DNA from: Takakia lepidozioides
Lineage: Eukaryota > Streptophyta > Takakiopsida > Takakiales > Takakiaceae
Length of the DNA: 60,000 nt
NCBI GenBank assembly: GCA_030704615.1
Contig: CM060731.1
Coordinates: forward strand, 25,856,001 to 25,916,000
Reading direction: 5' to 3'
The notes under the pieces are model-generated. The model was not told the DNA's origin. It saw nothing but the letters and a program-made list of their open reading frames with translations, and made no database searches. Shown here in pieces: positions 45,730 to 57,571 of this stretch. The position numbers were made by a program, and so were the translations under genes. Each line of letters opens with the position of its first letter. The stretch's first letter is position 1.

Positions 45730-46900
45730 TTGGTTCATCATGTGCATGACATTGGTCTACGAATAGTCTACTCTGGCCTGCACGAAGCCTACTGTTAGCC
45801 TATGTCTAGTGTAGAATATAAGTAGACTAGGCTATCGTAGTTTTTCAGAATTGCCGAATTCGACAAAATTGGATATGAAATGAAAATTGCCATTCACAAT
45901 TGAATTTGAATGCGAAGAAATGCATCAACTATTGACAAGAACAAACTAACGCTGGATTTGGGGATCAAGAAAACAGTTGAGAAATAAACATCCGGACATT
46001 TCCGAAACCACTGTTCTAAAAAAACCACCACATTGAAAACAAGCAATACAACCAGCACGGTAATCTCCCGCCACCCTAAACCATTACCCTAATCGACCAG
46101 AACAAGCACACACAAACCCTATTGCATACAAAACCACCACACAAAACCACCCTACAAACCATCGGTGAATTAAACAACAACAGTGAAGCAATGAAGCATG
46201 AGTGCACTGAAGCACAAAATGGAGCAGGAATGAAATGAATTGACAGAGAATGAAGCAGGAATGAAGCAAACAACAAAGCAGACAATGAAACAGAAACCTA
46301 ATGTGCACCGAAGCACGGACTGAAGCACTGAAGTACAGATGAGAGTGCACTGAAGACAGTGCAGTGCAACATAGAATGAAGCAGGATCCAAACGAATTGA
46401 ATCGAGAACAGGCCACATGAATCGAGAGCAGGCCATACGAATTGAGAATATGCCAACACAAAACATGAAACATAAGACAAAAGAGGGAGTTTTCAATGTT
46501 GTACCTACTTGTGCCGGCCATTTTGGTGCCCCTGCAACCACAGTCCTTCATTTGATACTCTCTTCCGCACCTCCGCCTGCCGGTAAATGCACTGTGCTCT
46601 CGCCTCTGCACTCGTCAATCTCCATTCGCCACTGTCCTGTCTCTTCTCCCTGCGTTTCAAATTTCAACTATTTCACTCTCTCACCTTTCACCCTCTGCTC
46701 TCTCTGCACTCTGCCAAATCTGCTCTCTTTCTCTCCACGCTCAAATGTACAGTCTCTTTCTCTTCGTGCTCCAAAACTCTTCCCTTTCACGCTCTCCTCT
46801 CTCAACAGTCAAGCTCTCATTCACGCACCGCTTACGCGTATAAAATAGGAAACCCAAAGGTCGGGCTCAAAGAGCGCACCCCTTATAAGCGACCTTCAAG
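45730..46900. other. Gene-free stretch, repeats then CT-rich tract
   Basis: Between 46190 and 46450 short units recur (GAATGAAGCAGG, GAATCGAGAACAGGCCA). From 46560 to 46810 the + strand is strongly CT-rich. A TATAAAATAG string at ~46839 could be a TATA box, but no gene follows in either direction that would use it. Confidence 0.4.
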
Positions 46901-47017
46901 AATGATCTGAACCATTGCCTCCGTCCGAAATCAAACGGTCGCGCGGCCCAAATGGATGTTCTGCCCCATCCATGCAAACTAACATTAATACTGTCCATCC
47001 ACACAGATGAAATTAGT

Positions 47018-48720
47018 TCAACTTCTGTTCCAAATTGAATGACGAATGCACTCTCCCTTTCCTCTCTGCTTCTGTTTGCTGTTCAAAGGTAGTCGTCCTG
47101 CCCTGAGTTTAAATTTCAGTCTAGTGCCGAGAGTGGGTAGACCCTTGAGGTCATCCAAGATGTCCTCCATGTCACAGACTGGAAACAAGTTCAGGGAAGT
47201 TTTCTGCCTAACTTCATTTTCATCAGACAATCTCATGGCATCAGACATGGCTGAGGACACTACAGCCTCTAAGTCAGATTTATCCAGCAGGGTCAAGACT
47301 GGCGGATCCAGGTCCAGGTCCTTGAGGATCTCTTCTACTCTCTTCTGCCAGGACTTAGCCTGTTTAGAGAGAAAGAGAGAGAGAGAGCTCATAAGACGTT
47401 GTTTGCTGTGCTTTGGGTGGGAGAGCCTCAATTAAGGTCTGGACATATTCTGTCTGGACCTCTTTCTTCTGGAATTGTTCTATGCGTCACTTCTGAATCG
47501 AATATTGTCTTCATGTGGCCCCCTACAACGGGCATTTGCAATCCCCCTTTCCTCTCTGCATCTATTTGCTGTTCTTCTCTGTCCCCTTTCTTGTATAGAT
47601 TGTATATCCATTTAAATGCTCAATTGTTTCCACAATGAATCAAAAAGTGGATATTGTCTTGAGATTGCCCACAGATCAGCTGCAGGTTATATGAACCTAT
47701 TTTCCCATGACTGCCATTAAGAGAGAGAGAGAATGTACTAATAAGATGCTGTTTGTCGTTCCCTTGTTGCCACAAACCCCTTTGTGAGGGGCTCACTCAA
47801 CAGGTCCAAGGCTTTAGGCTCAGCCTTGAGATTCTGAAGTTGGTGAACATAGGTGCAAGAACCATGTTCTTGATGTTCCTGTAGAGGGTCCCTCCTTGGT
47901 GAGAATACCCAACAACGTATCAAAAAATGGTTTCTCCAGGTTGCCCACATATCAGGCAATTTCAATCTGGGCTTTCCAGCTTTTGAAATTTTTCTATGCG
48001 CCACTTCTGCATCAAATGTTTCACATATCTCTTGTCGTTTTTTTTACTCATAAAACATTGTTTGTCACAGCCTTGTGGGCATAGACCTTGCGCCAATTGG
48101 GCCAGAAATGAGAGAGAATATACTCATGTCATTCATTGGCTTGTCATAGCCTTATAGTCATCAACCCCGCTCTTTCTTGTTCTTTCTTCATCTTGTGCCA
48201 TAAGCTCTTTGAGCTGCTGTTGGATACTACTAAGTTCCATTTCATTTCCTTTCTCTAGACTCCAGACAGCCTTGAGATGAGTACTTATTACTCTACAAAA
48301 GTACTTGGCCAACTGCATTGAGAAGCGTGATGCCTCGATAGCTCTTATATGTCAGCTTTCTTGTGTAGGTTATCGTGGGATTGCCACCATGCTTGATAAG
48401 CTCATTGAGCATGCCATCAGGTCCACCAGCTTTATATCCGTTTAAATGCTCAATTGCTTCCACAATGAATCAAAGTTGTTTGCAATATCACAGGCCAAGA
48501 TCTCAGCAAGGGATGCGAGCATGATCAGGCCACTGGCTGTCTCTAGGTTTTGAATGGAATTTGGTTGAGTAGAGCAGACAAAGTGTACTTTTTGACAATT
48601 CTTATAACTCTGCAAAATATCTTGTCATCTGCATTGAGGAGCGATGCCTCGATAGTTCCCCGAATCTTCTTTTTTCTTCTGTGTCTGGTTGAGCTTAGGC
48701 ACTAGTTGCTTTTATCGTTA
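47018..48720 (-). pseudogene. LINE ORF2 fragments, same family as 24.4 kb
   Basis: Several minus-strand fragments belong to non-LTR retrotransposons. 48318-48133 reads ELSSIQQQLKELMAQDEERT, a LINE linker. 48480-48330 holds KAGGPDGMLNELIKHG and a worn YRGITLLN. 48690-48560 repeats NYRGIA. 48004-47738 matches the zinc-knuckle fragment at 24355 (HFLIRC, LKAEPKALDLL). 47431-47018 (SWQKRVEEILKDLDLD) is probably LINE too. The string TTTAAATGCTCAATTG occurs at 47608 and 48440, so at least two copies overlap. None is open over a full domain. Confidence 0.6.
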
Positions 48721-48769
48721 CCGCGTGTATGGAGGTGGACGTGGAAGCGTTCACCAGTGATGGAAAGTG

Positions 48770-49420
48770 GCAAAACCCAGCTGGGTTGCTTGGAGTTCAA
48801 AAAGAACTTCTCCAAATTTGTAAGATTTCCCAGCTCATTGGGAGTGTCCCCCTGTCAGCCCATTGCTGGAAAGAGCCAGAGTGGTTAGGTTCACTACTAC
48901 CCAAGGGTCATAGGTATGACACCAATACTAGAGTTCGATGTTAGCAGCAAGTTCTCAAGAGAGGTGAGAGATGAAAGCCATAAGGGTATGGAACATGTAA
49001 GGTTGTTCAGGCTGATGTCCAGATATTGCAGACCAATGCAGTTTGCTCATCTCGCCGGAAGACTAGCGTTCAGAATGTCGGATGCAAGATAAAGTCAGCG
49101 AAGAGATGGTGGCTGGCAGATATCTCCAAAATTGCACCTGACAGAGCAATGTTACTCAGATCCAAAACCTTGAGAGCTGAAGCATTGACAGGCAATGGGA
49201 CTGCACTAGTGAGCCTATTGCTGGAAACATGAAAGACCTGCAGCGACAAAGGGCTCAAAAAATTAGCAGATATCGGCCCAGTCAAATTGTTCAAGCTCAC
49301 ATCCAAACTAATTAGTGATGGAAGCTCAAAAACTCATTGCCCTGTACCTGGAATGCGTTTAGCGCTGGTTTTTTGTCACTAAGTCAAACAGTACCCAGAA
49401 GCGAACAAACACTCAGTAGT
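48770..49420 (-). pseudogene. Leucine-rich-repeat (receptor-type) relic
   Basis: Minus-strand frame 49306-49070 reads LDVSLNNLTGPISANFLSPL (valine-starting in the track frame) and ALKVLDLSNIALSGAI, the plant extracellular LRR pattern LxxLxLSxNxLxGxI. Further down, with frame shifts, NLTTLALSSNGLTG and PNELGNLTNLEKFFLN give one or two more repeats. Upstream DKKPALNAFQVQG may be the N-terminal cap. No kinase domain or transmembrane segment remains. It is a short, broken fragment of an LRR receptor-like gene. Confidence 0.65.
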
Positions 49421-49459
49421 GAAGCTGCACCTTTAGGCTTTCAATCCCCCTACTGCAAC

Positions 49460-50640
49460 TCTGAAAAGGTACCCCGACAGCCCATTATGTCTGTCGACAA
49501 GCTGTTCCTTGGCTTATTAGAATGTTGCACTGAGTGCATACACTTCAACCTAGAAATTTTCCTCCCTTTACTCAACGCTCTCCTAGTATGTTTCTGTCAA
49601 GGAGCTGAAGATACACTTGACATCGATGTGCTGGTCCATGTGGACCTGACGTAGATATCCAGTTTCTGCCTGTTTTCAGAGATGCAAGATGTGGGGGGCA
49701 TGTATTGCTAGATCGTACAGATGATTGCACCGAAGTACATTTCTTGATGTTGTTATGGTGAACATTTTGAGCTTCTGTTTGCCATTTTTCAAACACGAGA
49801 ATGAAATCACAAAAGACAAATCAAGACCTCAAGTGTCGGAGTAAATGTGGGAGCAGCCACAGTGACAACGCGTCGTTAAGATATCGTGGATTGTCCAAGA
49901 GAATGGATGACTTGAAGCTTCCTGATCTTCTGGACTCTTGACCATCCTCTCGCTAGTCAATGTCGGGCTCTAGTTCAACTGTCTCAAGGGTAAGGCTTCC
50001 CACTATGCTGGTCACTGGAAACCCCGTTTAGTTGTATTGCCCATACAAGAGAAAATTCCACTTGGGTTGATAATGTGGAAAGTAAGCTCTTCTATCTAGA
50101 TGAACATGTGCAGATTTCCTTTTATTGTGTGAGGCCACATTGAAGCTGTTGTGCCAGGAAGCAGTATGTCAATAGACGGATGAGATGGTGAGGAGGATGA
50201 CATAGAGCACGATAAGACACTGTCACAGACCTTCTGCCGACTATGGGGAATACATGGACCGGACATTCTTTATTTACTTCTGTCTCTTCCTATCCCGCTG
50301 CTGACTATGGCTGAGTTCTGGACCCTCGGCGTATCAGAAAACCTAGAAACATCTTTCCTTCAAGGAATGATTGGCTTAGGTAAGTGGACCAGAGAAGCCT
50401 AGCCTGTACTCATACATAAGAGGTTCTAACCTCTTCTACATCACACCAGCAATGACCTTCAGCGACCTTCAAATTTTCTACCATGATGTTAGGATATTTC
50501 AGAGCTTTCTCTCCGCCATTTTCACACAGTAGTACATAGAATTCCGATGGTCTGTAGGCTGGGGCAATGCTAACTCCTTAATTGCAAAATTAATGGGCAT
50601 TGCTGACTGCACATCAAACAGGTGTTCCTTAACTGAACAC
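49460..50640. other. Gene-free stretch
   Basis: No supportable gene. A short palindrome AAGAGGTT/AACCTCTT occurs at ~50419-50436. Open frames here carry no domain. Confidence 0.45.
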
Positions 50641-50781
50641 TGTTTATTGATTCCATAGGGGTAGAGAGATGGCTGAAGCAAATGATGGAGGTGTTCAACT
50701 TGATGGAGTTGATCAATGAGTCGAAGTTGGTGAACCACTTGTTGATATGGACTCTGAAGATATGGAGATGAAGTTGAAGAT

Positions 50782-52452
50782 GTGCCAATTATAAGGAGAT
50801 CTCAGCGGGAAATGAAAGCTCCTAGTAGGCTGATTACATCTATGAGTGCCATTGAAGCTATGGAAGAAGCATCACAAGTGGTTGAGCCTGCTACATATGA
50901 GGAAGCGATGCGCTCTCCAGACAAACTACAATGGGAAGAAGCAATCAACTCAGAGTTGGATTCATTGATGCAGAACAAAGCATGGACACTCACTAGGTTG
51001 CCTGCAGGACGAAGAGCCATTGGTTGCAAGTGGATCTTCAAGTTGAAGTACAAAGCTGATGGATCTATTTATCGGTACAAAGCTTGTCTTGTAGCTAAAG
51101 GCTATGCACAAATTCAAGGAGTGGATTACAATGAAACCTTCTCATCTTCTATCAGAGTGTTGTTAGCTCTTGCAGCTCAACATGATCACGAAGTTCATCA
51201 AATGGATGTTAAGACCGCATTTCTGAATGGAGAACTACAAGAAGAGATCTACATGAGACAACCTGAAGGGTTTGTACAAGGAGGAAGTGATATTGTGTGT
51301 AAGCTGCAAAAGAGTTTGTATGGATTCAAACAAAGTCCTCGAGCTTGCTATGCTAGGATCGATGCTTACCTCTTAAAGGCAAGATTTGAGCGAAGCATTG
51401 CTGACACAAACATCTATGTGAAAAAGATGGGAGAGCAATTTGTGGTCATAGCTCTATATGTGGATGACACAATCATTCTCACCAACGATCATCAAAGGTT
51501 GTTGCCAGAAACCAAAGCACTGTTGAGTGTTGAGTTTGCCATGACTGACATAGGTGAGATTTGGTTCTGTCTTGGTATTCAAATCAGCAGAGATTGAGTG
51601 AACCATACAGTATTCATGCATCAACGGCAATATATTGAGACAATTCTACAAAGGTTTAAGTTGGAGATGAGTAAGCCAACATCAACTCCTCTCGAAGTTG
51701 GTTTGAAACTTACAAAGGATATGGCACCCAAGACTCAAGAAGAGCAAGAAGATATGAGGAAAACTCATTATCAAAGCGCAATCGGCAGTTTGATGTATTG
51801 CATGGTTTGTACTAGGCCAGACATTGCACATTCAGTGGGAGTGGTCTCACAATTTCTTTCAAATCCCGGACAAACCCATTGAAAAGCAGTGAAAAGGATA
51901 TTTCGATATCTAAGAGGAACATCAACTTCTGGTCTACTCTACAAGAGAGTGGAAGATCCAAATTTGTTGGGGTTTGCTGATGCTGACTGGGTAGGAAACG
52001 TTGATAGTATAAAATCAACTTCAGGCCATTGTTTTCTCCTAGCAGGTGGAGCTGTATCTTGGTCTAGCAAACGACAAGTTGCAACAGCGTTGTCATCAAC
52101 AGAAGCTGAGTACGTGTCCATTACACAAGCAGCAAAGGAGGCTATTTGGTTACGGAAGTTGCTTGGAGATTTGGATCATCTCCAATCACTACCTACGACT
52201 CTCTATTGTGACAATCAAAGTGCGATTGCACTAAGTCAGAATCCGAAGTATCATTCAAGGACGAAGCACATTAAAGTGCAACATCACTACATATGAGAAA
52301 TTGTATGCAAGGGAGAGATCAAGATGATCTATTGTGTTACAGGAGATATGATTGCGGATGTTTTGACGAAGAGTCTACCACAAACAAAACACATGAAGTG
52401 TTCAGCCTTACTTGGTGCCTCTTCTCCAAAGACAAACGAAGTAGCTCAATGA
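50782..52452 (+). pseudogene. copia-2 reverse transcriptase and RNase H
   Basis: One frame runs the full length with three TGA stops (51595, 51880, 52294). RT motifs are intact: GCKWIFKLKYKADGSIYRYK, VDYNETFS, HQMDVKTAFLNGEL, LQKSLYGFKQSPRACY and the catalytic YVDDTIIL. RNase H shows DADWVGNVDSIKSTSGHCFL, STEAEYVSIT and CDNQSAIALSQNP, then HSRTKHIKVQHHYI. The C-terminus has DVLTKSLPQTKHMK before the stop at 52450. By family pattern, the stops at 51595 and 52294 stand at usual Arg sites and the one at 51880 at a usual Trp site. Confidence 0.9.
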
Positions 52453-52464
52453 TATGGTTTAATT

Positions 52465-52473
52465 GAGTGGGAG
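52465..52473 (+). promoter_or_regulatory. Polypurine tract of copia-2
   Basis: GAGTGGGAG directly precedes the 3' LTR, as in plant copia elements, where it primes plus-strand DNA synthesis. Confidence 0.8.
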
Positions 52474-52773
52474 TGTTGGAAGTAATTAAACATATCTAGA
52501 AGACTAAGAGTCTTGAAGGCCAAAGGTTTAGAAGTCTAAGAGACTATCTTGTTTAACTCACCTTTGGAAGGTGAATGGCTAGAAGGTGGATGGTCACCAT
52601 AGTGGAAGTGGAAGTGACCAAGTAGGACTTTCTAGAGACCTTCTTGTACAAGCTCGGGGGTGAAGCCACTAGTCTAAGTGTAAGAGTATAATTTTATGTT
52701 TGGGAGGAGAGCTTTAGTTTTAGCTTTAGTCTAAGACTTTAGTTCTTGTTCATGTTCTTGCTCAATTCTAACA
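52474..52773 (+). repeat. 3' LTR of copia-2 (300 bp)
   Basis: It begins TGTTGGAAG and ends TTCTAACA, the TG...CA form with short inverted ends. It abuts the polypurine tract. No second LTR was found in the window. Confidence 0.75.
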
Positions 52774-52797
52774 CCACTAAGATTGTTGGTCCAGACT

Positions 52798-53449
52798 AGT
52801 GTTGGACCGGTATACTTGGTTGAACCTAGGTATGAAATACAGGTATGAGTATGTGTATTGAAGAACATACCAGTCGGATTTGAATGAACCAATGTACTCA
52901 GGTGAAACACGTACTGGGGAGAGTATGTCTTTGGGTTTTCACATTTTCACCCACACAAACCAGACCAGTCTGGGTATACGGAGACATAGCATGGTCCCAA
53001 TACCAATATTGCGGTGAGTTCATGGCAAATGGAGGTAGGTATGAGTATATGTTAGTGCAGCTAGTTATAATCTGTATTACCATTTTGTTCTATCAAGGCT
53101 CCCTGCTGCAATTCAGACTTCATTTGCTATTTCATGCTACTTTGGGTTACCTTTGCTTAGTTTTTCACAGTTTAGATTACAATTAGCTATGTGCTAAATG
53201 ACATTTATTTCTATGTATGATGAGCTGTAGAAATACCAAACCAGTGCTCATATACCCCCAGTATCACTAAAGAGACGAGACAATACTAGTACCATACTCA
53301 TATACAGCCCAACATACAACTACTCATACCAAATTCATACCCAAGTTGCTTATACCTGTATAGATACCTATACCAGCCTGGTATGGAAAAAGAGTGGGAC
53401 ATACCGGGACCAGTCTGGTAATAGAAGATGGACATACCAGTCCAACACT
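52798..53449. mobile_element. MITE-like element with 16-bp terminal inverted repeats
   Basis: AGTGTTGGACCGGTAT (52798-52813) and ATACCAGTCCAACACT (53434-53449) are inverted with one mismatch. The interior repeats ACCAGTCTGGTAT-like strings. It lies right after the copia-2 LTR. No clear target duplication seen, so exact ends are provisional. Confidence 0.55.
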
Positions 53450-54240
53450 GGTCCATACAAAGAAAGTACATAGCTACTTGTTACAACTAGAATAGATTCT
53501 CCACCGTGATCTAGCAAATAAAATGAGGCTTTGTATGACACATGTTTCTGTTTCTCTCAGTCTCTTTGATGAAAAAGGTCTCTGAACCGTTAGCTCCAGA
53601 ACAATACATTCCATGTCAGAGCGAACACATACCTTCAAGGGACCATAGCTTATGACTTTGGCTTTGTTTTTGGCGACTCCTTGACCACACCTTGAGATAT
53701 TTGCACTAGTCCAAGTGGGTTGCCGTACATGTATGTATCTCAGATCAACCAGGGCATTCATAATTGTGTACGACCTTAGAATGCACCTGAATGAAACGAA
53801 TTTTCAATGTAAATATTTGATTCCAGCATGTCCACAAATAAAACATTATCAACTGAAATAGAACGGCATGTAACGAAATTAATCGAGGTACCATGATTCA
53901 ATTACATCTGTGTTGATGCCATGCAACAAATTGGTAGTTCATTGTGCAGTGTATTCATGATAGCATATGTCACAGATATAGCATTCGGATTAAATCCGAC
54001 AGATTACGATACACACTATATGCCATGAGAACCGATTTAAGAGATTGTGGATCCATTTCCTAAACAACATTCATAATCCAAATCTATTTGATGTATCAAA
54101 ACGAAACGCAGTTTGATCTTTTCTTGGACATTGTTATCCTTAGTCTTAGTCATCACTAGTAGCGCAGAGCAACAAGTAGCCCTAGTATTGTTTGAACAGC
54201 CTTCTACTATGTTATTCTTCTAATTTGGAATGGACCACGA
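53450..54240. other. Gene-free stretch
   Basis: No gene supported; the minus-strand frame 53474-53761 shows no family. Confidence 0.4.
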
Positions 54241-54330
54241 GTTAGTAGCACGTTGGATAGTGCACTCAGTTCCAGAATCATCCCATATGACTCTGGGGTC
54301 GGGTCAAATCCCGCTATATTTGTTGGGTGT
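54241..54330 (+). ncRNA. tRNA-like (SINE head) sequence with Pol III boxes
   Basis: TAGCACGTTGG near 54246 fits an A box. GGGTCAAATCC at 54301-54311 fits a B box with one mismatch and sits in a stem (CGGG/CCCG). No tRNA cloverleaf or anticodon stem is convincing, so a tRNA-derived SINE remnant is more likely than a gene. Confidence 0.4.
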
Positions 54331-54686
54331 GGTATGTTCTTCTCCCCCTTCCATGGGGCGGTGTCCCATCAGCAAGCCTTTGCCGCAAAGTTATTGTGAA
54401 AGAGGTTATTTTCTCCTCTCACTATAATTAAAGGGCATGATTTGTGAGCTGTCGCTCCAAGGTGACAAAATCTTTGCAAATAGTGGAGTCTACTTTCATC
54501 CATAATAAACCTAACAAATTTATCAAAATTATATATATATATATAGAATGGTTCAACTCTTACCCTTGTGTGTAATTTGCCTTGGCATCAACAATACAAT
54601 GATTTATTAGTCATCTACCTACCTACTTCATGATCATTGAGAATCTTGAGGGGACTGATTGAGTAGTACAACTGTGAATATATATA

Positions 54687-55296
54687 CATCAATATATGAA
54701 GCAAGCCAGTTTGTTTGTTTTGTTTTGTCACGTTGAGATGTCCCAAACCATGAGGCCCCGGCCCTGGTGCTTGGTACCATTGGAAAGCCCCCCACGAGGA
54801 GGGGTGCATGGGCTTGGTCTCATAATGTTTGGACTTGCAGTGTGGGAGATGTGGAATTTCAAGTACTTTTGGTCGCTGGAAATTCACGAAAAATAGCAAA
54901 GTGGGACAATGGTTGGAGCCTCAACATGAGAGAGGGAAAGGTCTCCAGTTCAAATCTGGTCGTAGGCTCTATGGGAAAAAATGATGAGATGAGATATGGC
55001 TAAAACAATTTCAAGTACTTTTGGTTGCTGGACAATGATTGGAGCCTCGACAAGAGAGATATCAAGGGGCCTCGATATGAGAGAGGGAAAGGTCTCCGGT
55101 TCAAATCTGGTCGTAGGCTCTGTGGGAAAAAATGATGAGATGAGATATGGCTAAAACAATTTCAAGTACTTTTGGTCGTTGGACAATGATTGGAGCCTCG
55201 ACAAGATAGATATCAAGGGAAAGGTCTCTAGTTCAAATCTGGTAGTAGGCTCTATAGAAAAAAGTCATTAGACATGGCTTGCTTCATATATTGATG
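54687..55296. mobile_element. Element bounded by perfect 22-bp inverted repeats
   Basis: CATCAATATATGAAGCAAGC... at 54687-54708 is the exact reverse complement of 55275-55296. Between them lie three direct repeats with ~151-bp period starting at 54855, 55007 and 55158; the third is cut short. Each repeat carries a B-box-like GTTCAAATCTGG. No coding capacity. Confidence 0.75.
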
Positions 55297-55299
55297 CAC

Positions 55300-55865
55300 T
55301 TGGACTTAGATGACATTGGACACTTGGGCCAACGGCACAGGCTACCCTAAAGGTCGCACTTGGGCATCGACATAGAGGATGCACTGGGATACATAGAAGG
55401 TCTTACACTTGGGCTTAGATGACACTGGACACTTGCGCCTCTAAAGACACTTGCGCCTCTAAAGACAAATGCACTTAGATACATGAATAGAAAATTGCAC
55501 TTGTGCTTAAATGGGCCTCGACATAGGAGATGCAATTACATACATAGGAAATTGCACTTGGTTTTAGGTTTCAATTCTTCACACATAGGTCAAAGGCGTA
55601 GGCTACACTAGAGGTCGTACTTGGGCGTCAACATAGTAGACCCACTGGGAGTATACATAGGAAATTGTACTTGGTCTTAGATTTCAATTCCTCACACACA
55701 TGGGCCAAAGGCACATGCTACCCTAGAGGTCGCACTTGGGCCTCAACATAGAGGACGCATTGGGATACATAGAAGATTTTACATTTGAGTTTAGATGACA
55801 GTGGGCCCTTGGGTTTAGATGACACTAGACACTTGGGCCAACGGCACAAGCTACCCTAGTTATAT
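55300..55865. repeat. Degenerate tandem repeat (minisatellite-like)
   Basis: Strings such as GCTACCCTAGAGGTCGCACT, GACATAGAGGATGCACTGGG and TTAGATGACACTGGACACTT recur three or four times with irregular spacing. No coding sense. Confidence 0.75.
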
Positions 55866-57571
55866 TGAAAAACAAGGGAGCTGAGAGGCCATGAATTGCA
55901 TTTAAAAATGGGAACAAAGGGAGGAAAAAATAACCTCCAAGGGGTTAAAGCGTATCACATAGGGAATAACATATTGAGGGGAGGCATTCCAATGAGCAGA
56001 GAGTGAGCATACACTACTACAATTTGGTTATTTAAGAACATTTTTGTAACATTTCTATGGACAACTACTAATTTTACATGATTTTATCAATTTAATATTG
56101 AGTTTATCAACGTTGATTTATATAAGTTTCGTCCCACGTTCCAGACATTTTTACAACACTATTATGAACCTGACTAAAGTATTCAGCTTTGATCTTATCA
56201 TTGTGGCTAAATTGGCTTGGGCAAAGTTGCGTGCAGACATCGAGAAGACTCCAGAACGTCAGCATTTGCTCCTCGATTCTTGCAGATCCACATGGGGACA
56301 GCAAGGCATCATATGCTGTTGCTCTAGGACTGGTTCCTGTATCTGGCCTGGGTAAATCCCACTCCAATGGCAACACCATAGGATCTTCCTCTTCGGCGTC
56401 CTTAGAATTCGACAAAAATCTAACATTAACTAGAAATATGTCAAGTTTATCTCTACCAAGACTAAACTCTACTACCATAGATAATTCTCAGCTTTTAGTC
56501 ATATCCTTACAATCCTCCTCTCATCTTAGGCAGAGGCTTTTTCCATCGCTGTTCACATTCTCTGTAACCCCTTAGACTGTTTACTGTTTCGCTCCCCCCT
56601 TGGGCATTTCGCTTTGTGTCCAAGGCCAGTTACTTGCTTCTTGAATGTTCGCATTCTTCGTTCTTACTGTTGAGACGTTATCGCTCTTATCCATCACGGT
56701 CCCTTGTGTTTGGGCCTTATATAGGTGGCCTTCGAGCCTTTAAGGATTTTAATATTTTTTCCCTTCAATAATCTCAATAAAGCCTCTCGGGGCTTGACTC
56801 CTTCCCTTTCTCAAAAAAATTAAAATACAAATACAAAAATAAACATTGTATTTTATTTTATAAATATGATATTCTATAAATGATATTTAAACACAGTTAA
56901 AAACTTTAGTTAAAACCATACTTCTAAAAACATATAAAATATAGATAAGATACCGTAGATGATATTTTTAGGCCTTCATTTACATCAATAGTGTCTCCTG
57001 ATAAGATATCATGATGTTTATGATGCTTACGATGGTCGTATTATGATGTTTAAATACTATTTTAAATGATTTTTTAAATTAATAATTTGTACTATGTTTT
57101 AGGGCATAGGCCATTTTTAGTTTTTCTTAAAGTATATGTGAGATAATAATAATATATATAATACAAATTTTATTAAAAATTATATTATTAATAAGCCTGA
57201 AGAACCTTTACAAAAAATTTAAAAGTATTTCAAATATTATTTTATTATTGAGAACATAATGTAAAAACAAATGCTTAAACTTACTTCAATCTAAGTGTGA
57301 TGGTATGTGTCGCATATATGTTCTAATGAGAGGATAAAAAATCTAATCCTCAAATTGTTAGAGAAGAGTTAAAATCATATACTGCAAACTGTTAAATCTA
57401 GTTAGTGCTTCGGTGTTCCATGTTGTCAGGGCTATTGGTTGGAATGCACAGTTTGGCAAATCAAATGTATACATTGTATTTCTGCTTTTATGCTTTTGAC
57501 CCACACCAAGTCCTCAAGATGACTTTGCACAGTGTCCAGCAACCCTCGCTCTAGCACATCTTTATTTTTTC
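55866..57571. other. Gene-poor stretch with a retroposon-like tail
   Basis: Minus frame 56478-56107 (123 codons) shows no family. Around 56580-56830 the + strand ends in CAATAAAGCCTCTCGGGGC... then an A-rich tail, like the 3' end of a LINE or SINE insertion. 56830-57400 is very AT-rich. Confidence 0.4.

Larger units (their letters stand above)
50641..52773 (+). mobile_element. Ty1/copia retrotransposon, 5'-truncated, with 3' LTR (copia-2)
   Basis: RT and RNase H, then polypurine tract and 3' LTR. The gag, protease, integrase and 5' LTR are absent. Acidic linker sequence upstream of RT is frameshifted (50660-50780). It is a different lineage from copia-1, as the protein and 3' end differ throughout. 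Confidence 0.88.

Noticed and set aside
46417-46910. Plus-strand Ser/Pro/Leu-rich frames
   Set aside because: They arise from a CT-rich tract. No start context, domain or splice support.
54241-54330. Functional tRNA gene
   Set aside because: Boxes are present but no full cloverleaf or credible anticodon arm forms.
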